A stretch of 37,953 nucleotides of DNA from Ramicandelaber brevisporus. Lineage: Eukaryota; Kickxellomycota; Ramicandelaberales; Ramicandelaberaceae. Position 1 is the stretch's first letter. Every line of letters begins with the position of its first letter. The notes beneath the pieces are model-generated. The model saw only the letters and a program-made list of their open reading frames with translations, did not search any database and was not told where the DNA came from. The stretch lies in assembly GCA_025201865.1 (NCBI GenBank), contig MU602817.1, forward strand, positions 7,754 to 45,706, in the 5' to 3' direction. The position numbers and the translations under genes are program-made. Below, piece by piece: positions 1 through 9,000 of this stretch.

Positions 1-105
1 CTGCTCTCCGCGTGGATCAACGAGCCATCCATCTCGCCCTCCGACGGCGGCGCTGGCCTCACCGATCCTCTGGACATTATCCTCGCTGAGATGAATCTGC
101 TTTAG
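1..105 (+). CDS. 3' end of an unidentified plus-strand gene (partial)
   Basis: The first frame is open from the left edge for 34 codons and stops at TAG 103-105. The peptide ends with acidic and hydrophobic residues (DPLDIILAEMNLL). Its codons are strongly G/C-ending (CTC, TCC, GCG, ATC, AAC, GAG, GGC), which is typical of a real exon and unlike the downstream spacer. The product cannot be named from so little. It converges on ARG8 with only 35 bp between the two stop codons, so the two transcripts probably overlap at their 3' ends. The rest of the gene lies outside the window. Confidence 0.6.
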   Translation: MLSAWINEPSISPSDGGAGLTDPLDIILAEMNLL

Positions 106-140
106 TACTTTAACAAATCCTTTTATGTCAGTAACCATGC

Positions 141-1553
141 TCATGCTTCGCTAGCATAGACTGCAAATGCCTTCTCCAAGATGGCCAAGCCCTCATCGAT
201 ATCCGCCTTAGTCAAAGTGAGTGGTGGCACAAAACGCACGACATTTCCTCCAGCCGTAATGATGAGCAGGCCACGCTCGCGAGCCAACTCTACCAAACGG
301 TCCGGAGACTTGCCAAATTGCACACCCAGAATCAAGCCTTTGCCGCGAACATCCAGCACCAATCCATTCTCGCGGTATGGGGCCGTGATACGCTCAAGAC
401 CTTCACGCAAATATGCGCCAGTCTCCTGTACCTTCTCGAGGAAGGTTGGCTTAGAGATGCGAGAGAAGACATGGTGGCCAACACGGCACGCAAGTGGGCT
501 TCCTCCGAAAGTGGTACCATGATCGCCAATCTTGATTACATCGGCAACCTTCTTGTTGGTGACGATGGCGCCAATAGGGAAGCCGTTAGCGAGTGGCTTG
601 GCAGATGTGATGATGTCTGGAGCAACACCATTGACCTCGGCAGCGTGCTGGAAGCCCCACAGCTTGCCAGTGCGGCCAAGACCGCATTGGATTTCGTCAA
701 AGATGAGCACAGCTCCAACCTCGTCACACTTTTGACGCAGCGCAAGCAAAAACTCTGGAGTTGCAACGCTCACACCGCCTTCGCCTTGAATTGGCTCCAA
801 AATCACAGCGCAGGTACGCTCCGTAATTGCAGCAGTAGCTGCATCGATGTCATTGTAGTTGACGCGGCTGAATCCGGGAATGAGTGGCTCAAACGGCTCA
901 CGATACTTTGGAGTGGCAGTTGCCGTCAAAGCACCCATGGTACGGCCGTGGAACGCACCCGTAAAGCACACAACTTCGTACTTGTCCTTCGCATCTGGCT
1001 TCGTGTACTTGGCAAACTTGCGCGCAAACTTCAGCGCACCCTCATTCGCTTCAGTACCGCTGTTTGAGAAGAACACCTTATCGGCCACAAAGGCGTCGCC
1101 AGATGCGTTTGTAACTTCAACAAGCGCCTCAGCCAAGTTGCCAGCCCATTCGTTATAATAAAGGTTGGAAATGTGGCCAAGAGTGCTGGCTTGCTCGGTA
1201 ATGACGCGGGTAACACCCTCGTCAGCGTGGCCGAGAGCGTTCACGGCGATGCCAGCGGTGAAGTCGAGAAAAGTGCGGCCGTCGGCATCGGTGACGCGAG
1301 AGCCGCTGCCCTTAACGAGCATCAATGGTGGACGAGAATAGGTGTTGATGAGGTATTTGGACTGACGATCGATCGCTTCGCGCGCGGCTGCAGATACCTG
1401 GCTGTCGGCATGCTTCAGTACACTAGAAGTTGACGGAGAGACTGGGCTCTCTGAAGCCGCGGCAGCAGTCGAGGCGAGGCGACGAATACTACAAGTAGCA
1501 GCAGTGGTGCGCTCAAGGACTTTGGCACCGTGAGCAAGCTGGGCAACAGTCAT
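141..1553 (-). CDS. ARG8: Acetylornithine aminotransferase, mitochondrial
   Basis: A 470-residue class-III PLP-dependent aminotransferase. The known family reaction is the fourth step of arginine synthesis in the mitochondrial matrix: transamination between N-acetylglutamate semialdehyde plus glutamate and N-acetylornithine plus 2-oxoglutarate. Visible motifs are FSNSGTEANEGALK (cofactor phosphate region), FHGRTMGAL, the EPIQGEGG segment, DEIQCGLGRTG (Asp contacting the pyridine ring) and TSAKPLANGFPIGA, where Lys319 is the expected Schiff-base lysine. The GTTFGGSPLACRVG and C-terminal NVVRFVPPLTL segments are also typical. About 50 N-terminal residues are rich in Ala, Ser, Thr and Arg (CSIRRLASTAAAA), as expected for a matrix targeting peptide. 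The ATG at 1553 was chosen because the frame upstream of it opens with TTG, not ATG. The length matches the family. GABA or ornithine aminotransferase is the alternative, but the motif spacing favours acetylornithine. Confidence 0.93.
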   Translation of the reverse strand: MTVAQLAHGAKVLERTTAATCSIRRLASTAAAASESPVSPSTSSVLKHADSQVSAAAREAIDRQSKYLINTYSRPPLMLVKGSGSRVTDADGRTFLDFTAGIAVNALGHADEGVTRVITEQASTLGHISNLYYNEWAGNLAEALVEVTNASGDAFVADKVFFSNSGTEANEGALKFARKFAKYTKPDAKDKYEVVCFTGAFHGRTMGALTATATPKYREPFEPLIPGFSRVNYNDIDAATAAITERTCAVILEPIQGEGGVSVATPEFLLALRQKCDEVGAVLIFDEIQCGLGRTGKLWGFQHAAEVNGVAPDIITSAKPLANGFPIGAIVTNKKVADVIKIGDHGTTFGGSPLACRVGHHVFSRISKPTFLEKVQETGAYLREGLERITAPYRENGLVLDVRGKGLILGVQFGKSPDRLVELARERGLLIITAGGNVVRFVPPLTLTKADIDEGLAILEKAFAVYASEA

Positions 1554-1591
1554 GCAAACAAAGGCAAACAAGGGTTGTTATTGTTCTTGTT

Positions 1592-1604
1592 GTTAGTGAC
1601 TAAC
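1592..1604. promoter_or_regulatory. 13-bp hyphenated palindrome upstream of ARG8 (possible bZIP site)
   Basis: GTTAGTGACTAAC reads as an inverted repeat around a central G. It contains TGACTAA, which is TTAGTCA on the other strand, a form bound by fungal AP-1/Gcn4/Yap-type bZIP factors. It lies about 40 nt before the ARG8 ATG, so it may fall inside the 5' leader. A full TGAGTCA element occurs at 2106-2112, overlapping the end of the upstream gene. Arginine genes are classical general-amino-acid-control targets, which makes the position suggestive. Such short sites also occur by chance. Confidence 0.3.
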
Positions 1605-2102
1605 TTTCGTAGCGAGACAGAAGCAGTAGAAGGGAGATCTCACTCCTTTGACTATCGTCCATGCGACGGCAGCACTCCACATACCAGCTGGCGCGAGAGC
1701 ATCATTAGGGCGAGTTGATCTAGCTGACGACAAGCAAAGTATGTAAGTGTAAGAAAAAAAATTGGTCACAGATTGCGAAGAAGGAGAACAGCAGGTCGGC
1801 TAGCTCCCCGTAGAAGGGACATTGGACAGGCTTTATGACTATTCGTCGTGGTCCGTTGCCGCCCTGTCGCTGTTGTCAATGCTCCTCGCATTTCGCCGAA
1901 ACACCCTATGACTAACCAGCTAATAAGATTGAGGCTATCATATACATGACCTTGGAAGCAAAAAAAAAAAAAAGAAGGGGGACAATGGGGGGGATGGTGA
2001 TAGAATAGAATAGGATGCAGTCGGAGGACACACAGTCAGAGACAGAAGAGATAGAGGGGAGTAGAGGTGAGTGAGTGGGTGGACGGGTGGGTGAGGGCCT
2101 GT
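1605..2102. other. Spacer between ARG8 and the next minus-strand gene
   Basis: About 500 bp without a supportable gene. It holds the ARG8 upstream region and the 3' region of the gene whose stop is at 2103. An A-run lies near 1960-1975, followed by purine-rich DNA (G/A on the plus strand) to 2100, which is pyrimidine-rich on the coding strand of both flanking genes. No tRNA-like fold or conserved frame was seen. Confidence 0.6.
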
Positions 2103-3467
2103 TTATGAGTCAATGACATCTTTTAACGAGCGCTGTAGAATCCGAACATCCCGATCGACCCAGGATGTAATACGTAATGCATGGGCAGCAAGCGGGGCAA
2201 GAGAATCAGCAGTAAAAGTGACTCGGCCCGGATGTGTATCTGGATGCAGTGGTGGAATGTCAGCAAAGTCAAACTGGTCGTCATCAACCGATGATAATAA
2301 CTTTGAGTTAATATCGGTCAGATGAGCCGGAATGGCGACGTCAGGTGTGAGAGATGGTGGCGGCGTGGATGCAAGGGTTGGATCACGGGCATAAGGCGCC
2401 AGCAGAGATGGCATTGTCTCCGGTGTATGATCAATATTGGTGGCATTGATGAGATTGACAAGGCGATCTGCTTCAGCCCAATCCTTACGCAGGTTCTCAC
2501 GGAGTAGCTGCACACTTGACCGAGACTCTGGCCGACCATTCGATTGTCCATTAAGTTTCTGGTTAGTCGTTGCTGAACACGTCAACAGTCTCTGAACTGT
2601 TGGGCGAAGCTGCGAAAGCCTATCTGCTGATTCACGCAATGTTGCCAATAGCTCCAGCTGGCCACCAACGGCTTCCTGCTTCACTGCAATTGATGTTGGA
2701 ATGATTAGTGAAACTGGAACTGGAGCTGGAGCTGGAGCTGGACTAGATTCTTCAGGTACTGTGCTTGGCACAATTGGCTGCCATTCAAAATCATCATCCC
2801 ATCGCTCCGATACAACTCGTCTATCTTCTTCATCGCGTGGCTTGAGTCCCCAAGATAACCGCCCTGCACCTCTACGAGCTCGCTCATATGCACGATTATT
2901 CACATCTGAAGTTCTTGACGTCGATGTCACTGCCGGTCGCGGTGTTACCCCCGCGCTGTTGTTGGACGTTGCAAATTCGGAGGCCAAATCGTCCAGTGTT
3001 ACTGGATACAGTTCGGCTTTGCCTGGCTTCTGTCGCATCAATGGCAATCCATCAGGTCCGAGAACAATAGGTGCAACCATCGAATGTCTCTTTGATGCGT
3101 CCTTTGGTTTCGGTGGCAACAACAATGGCTCAGAATCATCATTACTGCTCGAACCATCCGCAAACCCTTTAAACAGTCGCTGTCGTGATGGTTCTGTGTC
3201 GTCGCTGGTGCTGTGCCTCCCAGTCGCTTTGGCGCGTAGTGAGCTTGATGTTCGCTGGTGCTCAGGACTGACAATGACACTGGCACCACGCGGTCGTCCT
3301 CGAACTGCTACAGTTGTCGAGCGGTCTGAGCTGCTGTGATCCCCAGAGCTGGATGAACCGCGTGCTTCAGTGGCAGTGTTCAGTGGTTGACAGCACTCGC
3401 TGCAGAACGATCCACACGCTCGTACACAGCGCTTGATGGATATCGACAGCCGTCTAAAGAAGCCCAT
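2103..3467 (-). CDS. Hypothetical protein with N-terminal basic/Cys cluster
   Basis: A 454-residue protein I do not recognise. The first 26 residues are basic and hydrophobic (MGFFRRLSISIKRCV) and hold five cysteines at 14, 18, 22, 25 and 26. This looks like a membrane-anchoring, possibly palmitoylated segment; Gly2 exists, but a good myristoylation context does not. Residues about 30-250 are Ser/Arg/Asp-rich and probably disordered, with a PAPAPAPVPV repeat near 255. From about 270 to the end the chain becomes helical (LLATLRESADRLSQLRPTVQRLL, then LRENLRKDWAEADRLVNLIN, then a C-terminal helix). The frame continues upstream as poly-Leu/Phe, but that part is translated from a CAAAAG-type low-complexity leader, so the ATG at 3467 is preferred. 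It is transcribed in the same direction as its neighbours. Confidence 0.7.
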   Translation of the reverse strand: MGFFRRLSISIKRCVRACGSFCSECCQPLNTATEARGSSSSGDHSSSDRSTTVAVRGRPRGASVIVSPEHQRTSSSLRAKATGRHSTSDDTEPSRQRLFKGFADGSSSNDDSEPLLLPPKPKDASKRHSMVAPIVLGPDGLPLMRQKPGKAELYPVTLDDLASEFATSNNSAGVTPRPAVTSTSRTSDVNNRAYERARRGAGRLSWGLKPRDEEDRRVVSERWDDDFEWQPIVPSTVPEESSPAPAPAPVPVSLIIPTSIAVKQEAVGGQLELLATLRESADRLSQLRPTVQRLLTCSATTNQKLNGQSNGRPESRSSVQLLRENLRKDWAEADRLVNLINATNIDHTPETMPSLLAPYARDPTLASTPPPSLTPDVAIPAHLTDINSKLLSSVDDDQFDFADIPPLHPDTHPGRVTFTADSLAPLAAHALRITSWVDRDVRILQRSLKDVIDS

Positions 3468-3858
3468 CGCAACTGCAGTATGTCTTGATTGCACAACAAA
3501 CAGAACAAAAACAAAAAATAAACAACACAGCAAAAGCAAGAGCAAAAGCAAAAGCAAAAGCAAAGAAAAAAACAAAAACAAAAACAAAAAGAGTGGGCAG
3601 TTTGTTCTTGTCAGCGGGGGAAGTGAACATAGGTGACATTCAAAATGTGATCGACACAGTGTGCATGAGCGGGGCCGAGCTCTCTTGTTTGTTTGTTTGT
3701 TTGTTTTGTTATGTGATGCCTCCGTTGGTCAGTGTCCACGTTGTAGCATATGTGACTTGTCTCGAGTGTCGCACAAAGATGCTAAAACCTATCAAAGGTT
3801 AGGAATAGGGAGAGGGATTGTTAAAACGGAAGGAAGGAAGGAAGGAAGGAAGGAAGTT
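3468..3858. other. Intergenic region with simple repeats
   Basis: A 391-bp gap between two co-oriented minus-strand genes. Next to the 3467 start is A-rich DNA with CAAAAG/CAAAAA units (3500-3595), the pyrimidine-rich leader of that gene. A (TTGT)n run follows at 3685-3710 and a (GGAA)n run at 3828-3856. No other gene is supported. Confidence 0.6.
3828..3856. repeat. (GGAA)7 microsatellite at the permease 3' end
   Basis: About seven tandem GGAA units end two bases before the stop codon of the MFS permease gene (TGA on the minus strand at 3861-3859). The tract would be transcribed as TTCC repeats at the very start of that gene's 3' UTR. Confidence 0.9.
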
Positions 3859-5529
3859 TCAAAGAGGGAACTGCCACAAACTGGTGCCGTTGGATAAACG
3901 AGCCAGACGCTGGTTTGCATACTTGAAGTACACGCGTAGTCCAACAGAAATGACTACATGTACAATGAGCAACCCAAACAAGATGAAGTTCGACATGCGA
4001 TATGCAGGTGCATCATGCGCAGGGAATAGCTGGCCGGCGACGATGCCTCCAATGTTAGATGCCATTGGTAACATTGCTGTAACGGTTGCCATGCGGATCT
4101 TGATGGCCTCTTCGTGTTCGGCAGCTGGTGCTGATGCTGGTAGAGTTGTGCTGCGAGCATTGGAATTGACATTCCACGCAAGATGAGCCGGAGAAGCACT
4201 GTTTAATGGAATGGCGGCTATAATCAGGAATCCGTAACGAACCCAACGAACTTGATCTCCAATGATGCCCAGTGCCATGAAGAAGATGGCGCTGATAGCA
4301 GCTGCCACCATGACGTGTTTGCTGCGGTCACCGGTACGATCACTGTTCCACGATACAACATTGACAAGTGTAAAACTGATGATATGAGATGGTAGCGTAA
4401 GCAGCTGGACCGTTAACCCATCGAAGCCCATGTGAGACAGCACTGTGGGCATCAACAAACTCATTGCATATCCAACTGTGCCGAAACAGAAGGATTGAGT
4501 AGCAAAGGCCAAGTTGTAGCCACAAAAGAACGTCGCCCACATTTCCTGCTTGAGAATCTCGGCGGCGCGTGCCTTGGAGAGCGGCTTTTGCTGAACAAGT
4601 GACGTTGTTGACTGCATGGCCGATGCTTTGTCAATATCAACTGAGGTTGCGATTGCTGCAGACTTTGGAGACTCACTGGTAAGTGACATCTCTGGACCAA
4701 CTACATTCACAGAGGACGGCTGTAATGGTGGCAATGGTGGTGGTGGTGGTGGATACGTCGCTGGTGGCAGCTTGCTCTCGACAGCCAATTCATCACCTCG
4801 AAGGACCGTTGAATCTCCATCATCGCTGCTCGGCATAGACTCGGTAAATCCAGGCTGCAGCCGGCGCACTGCATACACTCGCTCTTTGTCTGTCAAAAAT
4901 GTCGCAGTGGCGGGTTCGTTCGGCAGCATAAAGTACACAATCACTCCCAGCAACAACGTCGGTGCGCTTTGAATCAAGATAACGTGGCGCCACGGCTCCC
5001 AGCCAAATGCATGAATATGGCCTGCACCATATGCCGTTAAGCCACCAATAAACCCAGAGATTGGAGCAGCGCACGCAAATCTCGCAATAGCAGTGGCACG
5101 CTCTTCAGGGCGATACCAATACGTCAAGTACATTATTGAGCCTGGAAACATTGACGATTCGAATAGCCCCAGTAATGCACGCGTAGTCATCAGCGTCGCA
5201 AAGTTGTTGGAGAACGCAATGCCCAGTGATGCTGCACCCCAGCCAAGCGTGATGAAGGACAGCCAGCGTCTTGGCGAGAACCGCTTGAGGCACAGATTGC
5301 CGGGTATCTCGAACAGCACATATGTCACAAAGAAGATGGAGAGCGTCCAGCCAAACTGAGCAGAGGTGATTCCAATATCATTTTCGAGGCCATAGACGCG
5401 TGCGGCACCGGTGGCTGTGCGGTCGAGGAAGCTGAAGCAGTACAGAAGGAACAGCAGTGGCAAAATATGCAAGTTGATTTTGCGCATCATTCTCTGCTTC
5501 TCCTTGGGGGTCATCGTAATCAACTCCAT
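3859..5529 (-). CDS. MFS permease, Dal5-like anion:cation symporter family
   Basis: A 556-residue membrane transporter of the major facilitator superfamily. The family signature is clear: TM1 ends in FLDR, followed by GAARVYGLENDIGIT, then TYVLFEIPGNLCLKRFSPRRWLS and the Arg-rich loop with GLFESSMFPGSIMYLTYWY. The proton-coupled ACS family includes carriers of allantoate, ureidosuccinate, nicotinate, biotin or pantothenate in fungi; the substrate cannot be chosen here. Roughly twelve spans are visible, six on each side of a long cytoplasmic loop (residues about 205-320) with a poly-Pro stretch near 261 and many Ser residues. A second, smaller extra segment (TTLPASAPAAEHEE) sits near TM10-TM11, where relatives have a short TKRA-type turn. 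The ATG at 5529 gives a normal short N-terminus. Confidence 0.88.
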   Translation of the reverse strand: MELITMTPKEKQRMMRKINLHILPLLFLLYCFSFLDRTATGAARVYGLENDIGITSAQFGWTLSIFFVTYVLFEIPGNLCLKRFSPRRWLSFITLGWGAASLGIAFSNNFATLMTTRALLGLFESSMFPGSIMYLTYWYRPEERATAIARFACAAPISGFIGGLTAYGAGHIHAFGWEPWRHVILIQSAPTLLLGVIVYFMLPNEPATATFLTDKERVYAVRRLQPGFTESMPSSDDGDSTVLRGDELAVESKLPPATYPPPPPPLPPLQPSSVNVVGPEMSLTSESPKSAAIATSVDIDKASAMQSTTSLVQQKPLSKARAAEILKQEMWATFFCGYNLAFATQSFCFGTVGYAMSLLMPTVLSHMGFDGLTVQLLTLPSHIISFTLVNVVSWNSDRTGDRSKHVMVAAAISAIFFMALGIIGDQVRWVRYGFLIIAAIPLNSASPAHLAWNVNSNARSTTLPASAPAAEHEEAIKIRMATVTAMLPMASNIGGIVAGQLFPAHDAPAYRMSNFILFGLLIVHVVISVGLRVYFKYANQRLARLSNGTSLWQFPL

Positions 5530-6002
5530 TGTAGTCAGGTGAATAGTTCAAGAGGGTTGTTGCAGTCGTTTTGATGAGGCAAAAAGGTACGGTGTGATAG
5601 GCAGCAGACTACTTGATTGAAGAGCGAATATAGAGAGATAAATGTGGAGTGGGGGAGCACGGTTGGAGTGGGAAAGGGGGGGAGAAGGCAGAAGCTCTGT
5701 AGTATTGAAGCAGCCAGATGGGGGAGGGACAAGAGGCACACCAGTCTCGTATGATATGAAATTCTCCCAGTCAGTATCGAGTGTGTGAACTGCACTGGTG
5801 GCACGTATTGTGATGCGATAGGGTGGTCAATACGAACCATCTTAATTAAGGAGTATACTACTTTTGTTTTGACTTCAGGGCAAACACAGGGGGAGAGAGT
5901 GAGATAGTGAGTGAGATAGTGAGTGAGTGTGTATGTGTGTGAGAGTGGGTGGGTAGGTCATTGTGGCCCCACTTTATTGTTTATTTTTAATCAGCAGCTA
6001 CT
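5530..6002. other. Spacer between permease start and XPF stop
   Basis: 473 bp with no gene. On the permease coding strand it is pyrimidine-rich (GA/GT-rich on the plus strand, notably 5630-5720 and 5885-5955, with GAGTGAGATAGT repeats). It probably contains the permease promoter and leader and the XPF 3' end. Confidence 0.6.
5973..5985 (-). terminator. Two AATAAA polyadenylation signals for RAD1/XPF
   Basis: TTTATT at 5973-5978 and 5980-5985 on the plus strand reads AATAAA on the minus strand. The signals lie about 20-30 nt after the XPF stop codon, the expected place for a fungal 3'-end signal. Confidence 0.6.
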
Positions 6003-9000
6003 CTAAAGAAAGGCGGGTGTTGCCTTGGATGCATTGCTAGTGTTAATGAACTTGAACAGCTTCTCCCCATTCTCTTTGCCCAGGATCTCAACCAGTGTCT
6101 CCTCAGTCGCGTCACACAGCGATCTCAAGTCTTCGAATCGACTCGTCAGCAGCTGGTAGTTGTGGTTTGTGACACCAGGCATGCTGCGCAGTACCTCTTC
6201 GGGTGTAATGTTCACAATGGTTTCGCCAGTCATTGAATCAATCGAACTTGCCGTACTGCCTCCAGTCGATCTCAGTGAAGCCGTCATCGATCGATCATCC
6301 ATCCCAATCGCCGCCGCTTCATCAGCCTCTGGCTCCAGTTTATCCCGTTTCAAGTACTCGAACAAAACAACAGTCTCGCTTGGCATTGCACTCCACAGGA
6401 TACGCAGCTGTGGGAAACTCAACATCAGCATACACAGTCGACTCGTCAAGTCATTTTCGCTGATTTCACCACGGATTACTTCGCTGAATCCACGCAGTCC
6501 AAACTCTTTGCGATGATCAAACTCGATAAGCAGAACGGGAGTGCGGTAATATCTGCACATTGCGGTGCACTGATCATACAGATGGCCAGACTGGAGAGAT
6601 GCAATCAAATCAGGGAGCGATTTGCGCTCTACACAGATATCTGGAGTGAGAATATAATCGCCAACTCGAAGTGTGCGAGGAATCACCTGGAATCTGCCTT
6701 CCATGTGCAACAGAGCGGGCAGAGCAGAGCGGAAATCACGGGTATCGACAATGATGCGAGGCTGCTCGTTAGTTACAGATAGCATTCGAGATGCTGCGGT
6801 AGAAGAGGTTGCACCGCCACCAGCGATACGAGTGTTGAGAGTCCTCAGGAATTCGTCGCTTGTATTCATGGCATCTGTGGAGATTGTTGTGCTATTGATG
6901 GAGTCTCGTTTGGGCGGGATGGGAATAACCATTACTGACTTTTCATGAATTAACTTTTCAAAAGAATCCTTTTCTCTTCTGATTGTGGTTAGATACTGCT
7001 GCTCTTCAACTGAGTTATCGTAAACCATAAAATACAATCTAACTGAACACTCTGGATGCATTGCTTTATATACTTCAACTTGTCTCACAAATGTGGGCGA
7101 CGGATCGTACATTATAATAAATCTTGGTTGAACAATTTCTAGATACAATGGAACCAGTGAATCGTAGTATGTGAGAATGTCTATATCATCTGGTAACATC
7201 TCTGCATCTTCCAACAGTGCATCGGTCACCATACGAGTGCTGGTGGCTGATGTAGAGGCAGCTGCTGAGGATGGAGCTAGTCCAGCCTGTGCATCGAGCT
7301 CAATGGAGAGACTGTCTGGTCCAAGCTCGGTTACTAACGAAGAGCTTGCAAATGGATCAAGCCCATCCTCGTCATCCAACTCAATAACCTGAGATGGACC
7401 AGTGCCTGATATCTGAGCTGTTGAAGATTGTGACGAAGATAATCCACCACGCATTCTACGACGCTTGTTTGGAGGCTGATTTCCTCTCTTTGGACCACAC
7501 CTGCCTCCCCCTTGGGACTGTGATTGCTGTTGATGCTGTTGATGTTGCTGTTGCTGTTGCTGACTTTTCTTTTCTTGTAAAGATTGAATCAGTAGTTTGA
7601 CATCGCCTTCAGCTCCAGCTTCCGTGGTTAACTCCACCAATTGTTCAGAAGTGATTACGCCTGTTCCTGTTCGAGCTGCTGCTCCATATGCAGGAATGTA
7701 TTGCTGTAGTTTATTTACATTTCCTCTCCATACAAAGAAATTGCGCAAATTACGAACCATAAATTCGGGGAATCCTGGCTTTTCATCTTCATCTAACAAA
7801 TCATCATTTCCCCTTTCTGTCTTAATCTGCACTCCATTGTTAGACTGCTGCTGCTGCTGTTGCTGAGTAATGCTGTCAACTGAGCACTCCTCTAGTATAC
7901 GAGGGCCATCTATGCCTTGAGCAGATGCCAACATTCGTCCAATTAGCCTGAGCGATCTGTACGTAGCTACCATGACCATTATACGCTCATTATTTGTATT
8001 CCCATTATTTCTGACGCGATTACGACGCTGATAGCCCATATCCAAACCTAAGTCTAAATCCGAGGCCAAGTCAAACATATCCGCTTCATCATCAATACTG
8101 CTGTTACGGTTCTCTGCAGAAGCCTCCATATCACGAATGCGTTCACTGATGATGGCTGCAGCAGGAGTCTTTAGCGAAGGCGTCTCTAGCATCATTGCGT
8201 GGAACCTTTTCACTGCCTCAATCATGGCTGACTTTGAGTCACTATTTACACCGGCTGCTGTGGTTGACGATGTGGCACTTCCTCCCTTTGCTTTACCTTT
8301 GCCCTTTCTACTGTTGTTTCTACCACTGGGGTTAGCTGTAGCTGACACGGGGTGAGATCTCATAGTTTGTCTGACTTCGTCGATAACATCACGCAATAGT
8401 CTCCACTTGGGCTGGGTTTCTAACACCAACGCAATATTCTGAGGCAATCCTCTATCTTGCAGTGCATAATTAATTGGCTCTGACTGCTTCCTTTTCTTAT
8501 AAACTCTAGCTTTAATAACAGAATACAACACATTGCCAGCGTCAGAAGATAGCCACGGACTCAAATTTAGAGCATTAACCATTTTAAACGCAGGTGTATC
8601 AAATGTCAATTTATTACCAGCCATTATAGTTTCCATCTGTTCCAGCAAATTAATGCAATCCAGTGAGCCTATGCTAGCAATGATTCTACGCAGTAATTTG
8701 ATGTCATCCATTAATCTTCTCGTCTTAATGCCTACTCTGTGCCACAAGTTAGTCAGCTGAGCCATTAACATGTCATCAAATGCTGATATTAATGAATTTT
8801 CAACAGTTAGTTCACTCGCATCATTGATTCTGCTCACTTTTCTAATCTCTGCCAAACACATTTGAATACATTCCATTGCTGCACTCTGAGCCAACTTCAT
8901 TGATTCACTAATTGGCTGTCTCAGCTCCACTACATCCACCGACTGATTACTACCACCACCACCACTACCACTGCTATGACTATGACTATCTAAGACATCA

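Noticed and set aside
3468-3587. N-terminal poly-Leu/Phe extension of the gene starting at 3467, resembling a membrane segment
   Set aside because: It is the translation of a CAAAAG/CAAAAA low-complexity leader; the frame at its far end does not begin as a normal gene, and the ATG at 3467 gives a sensible protein.
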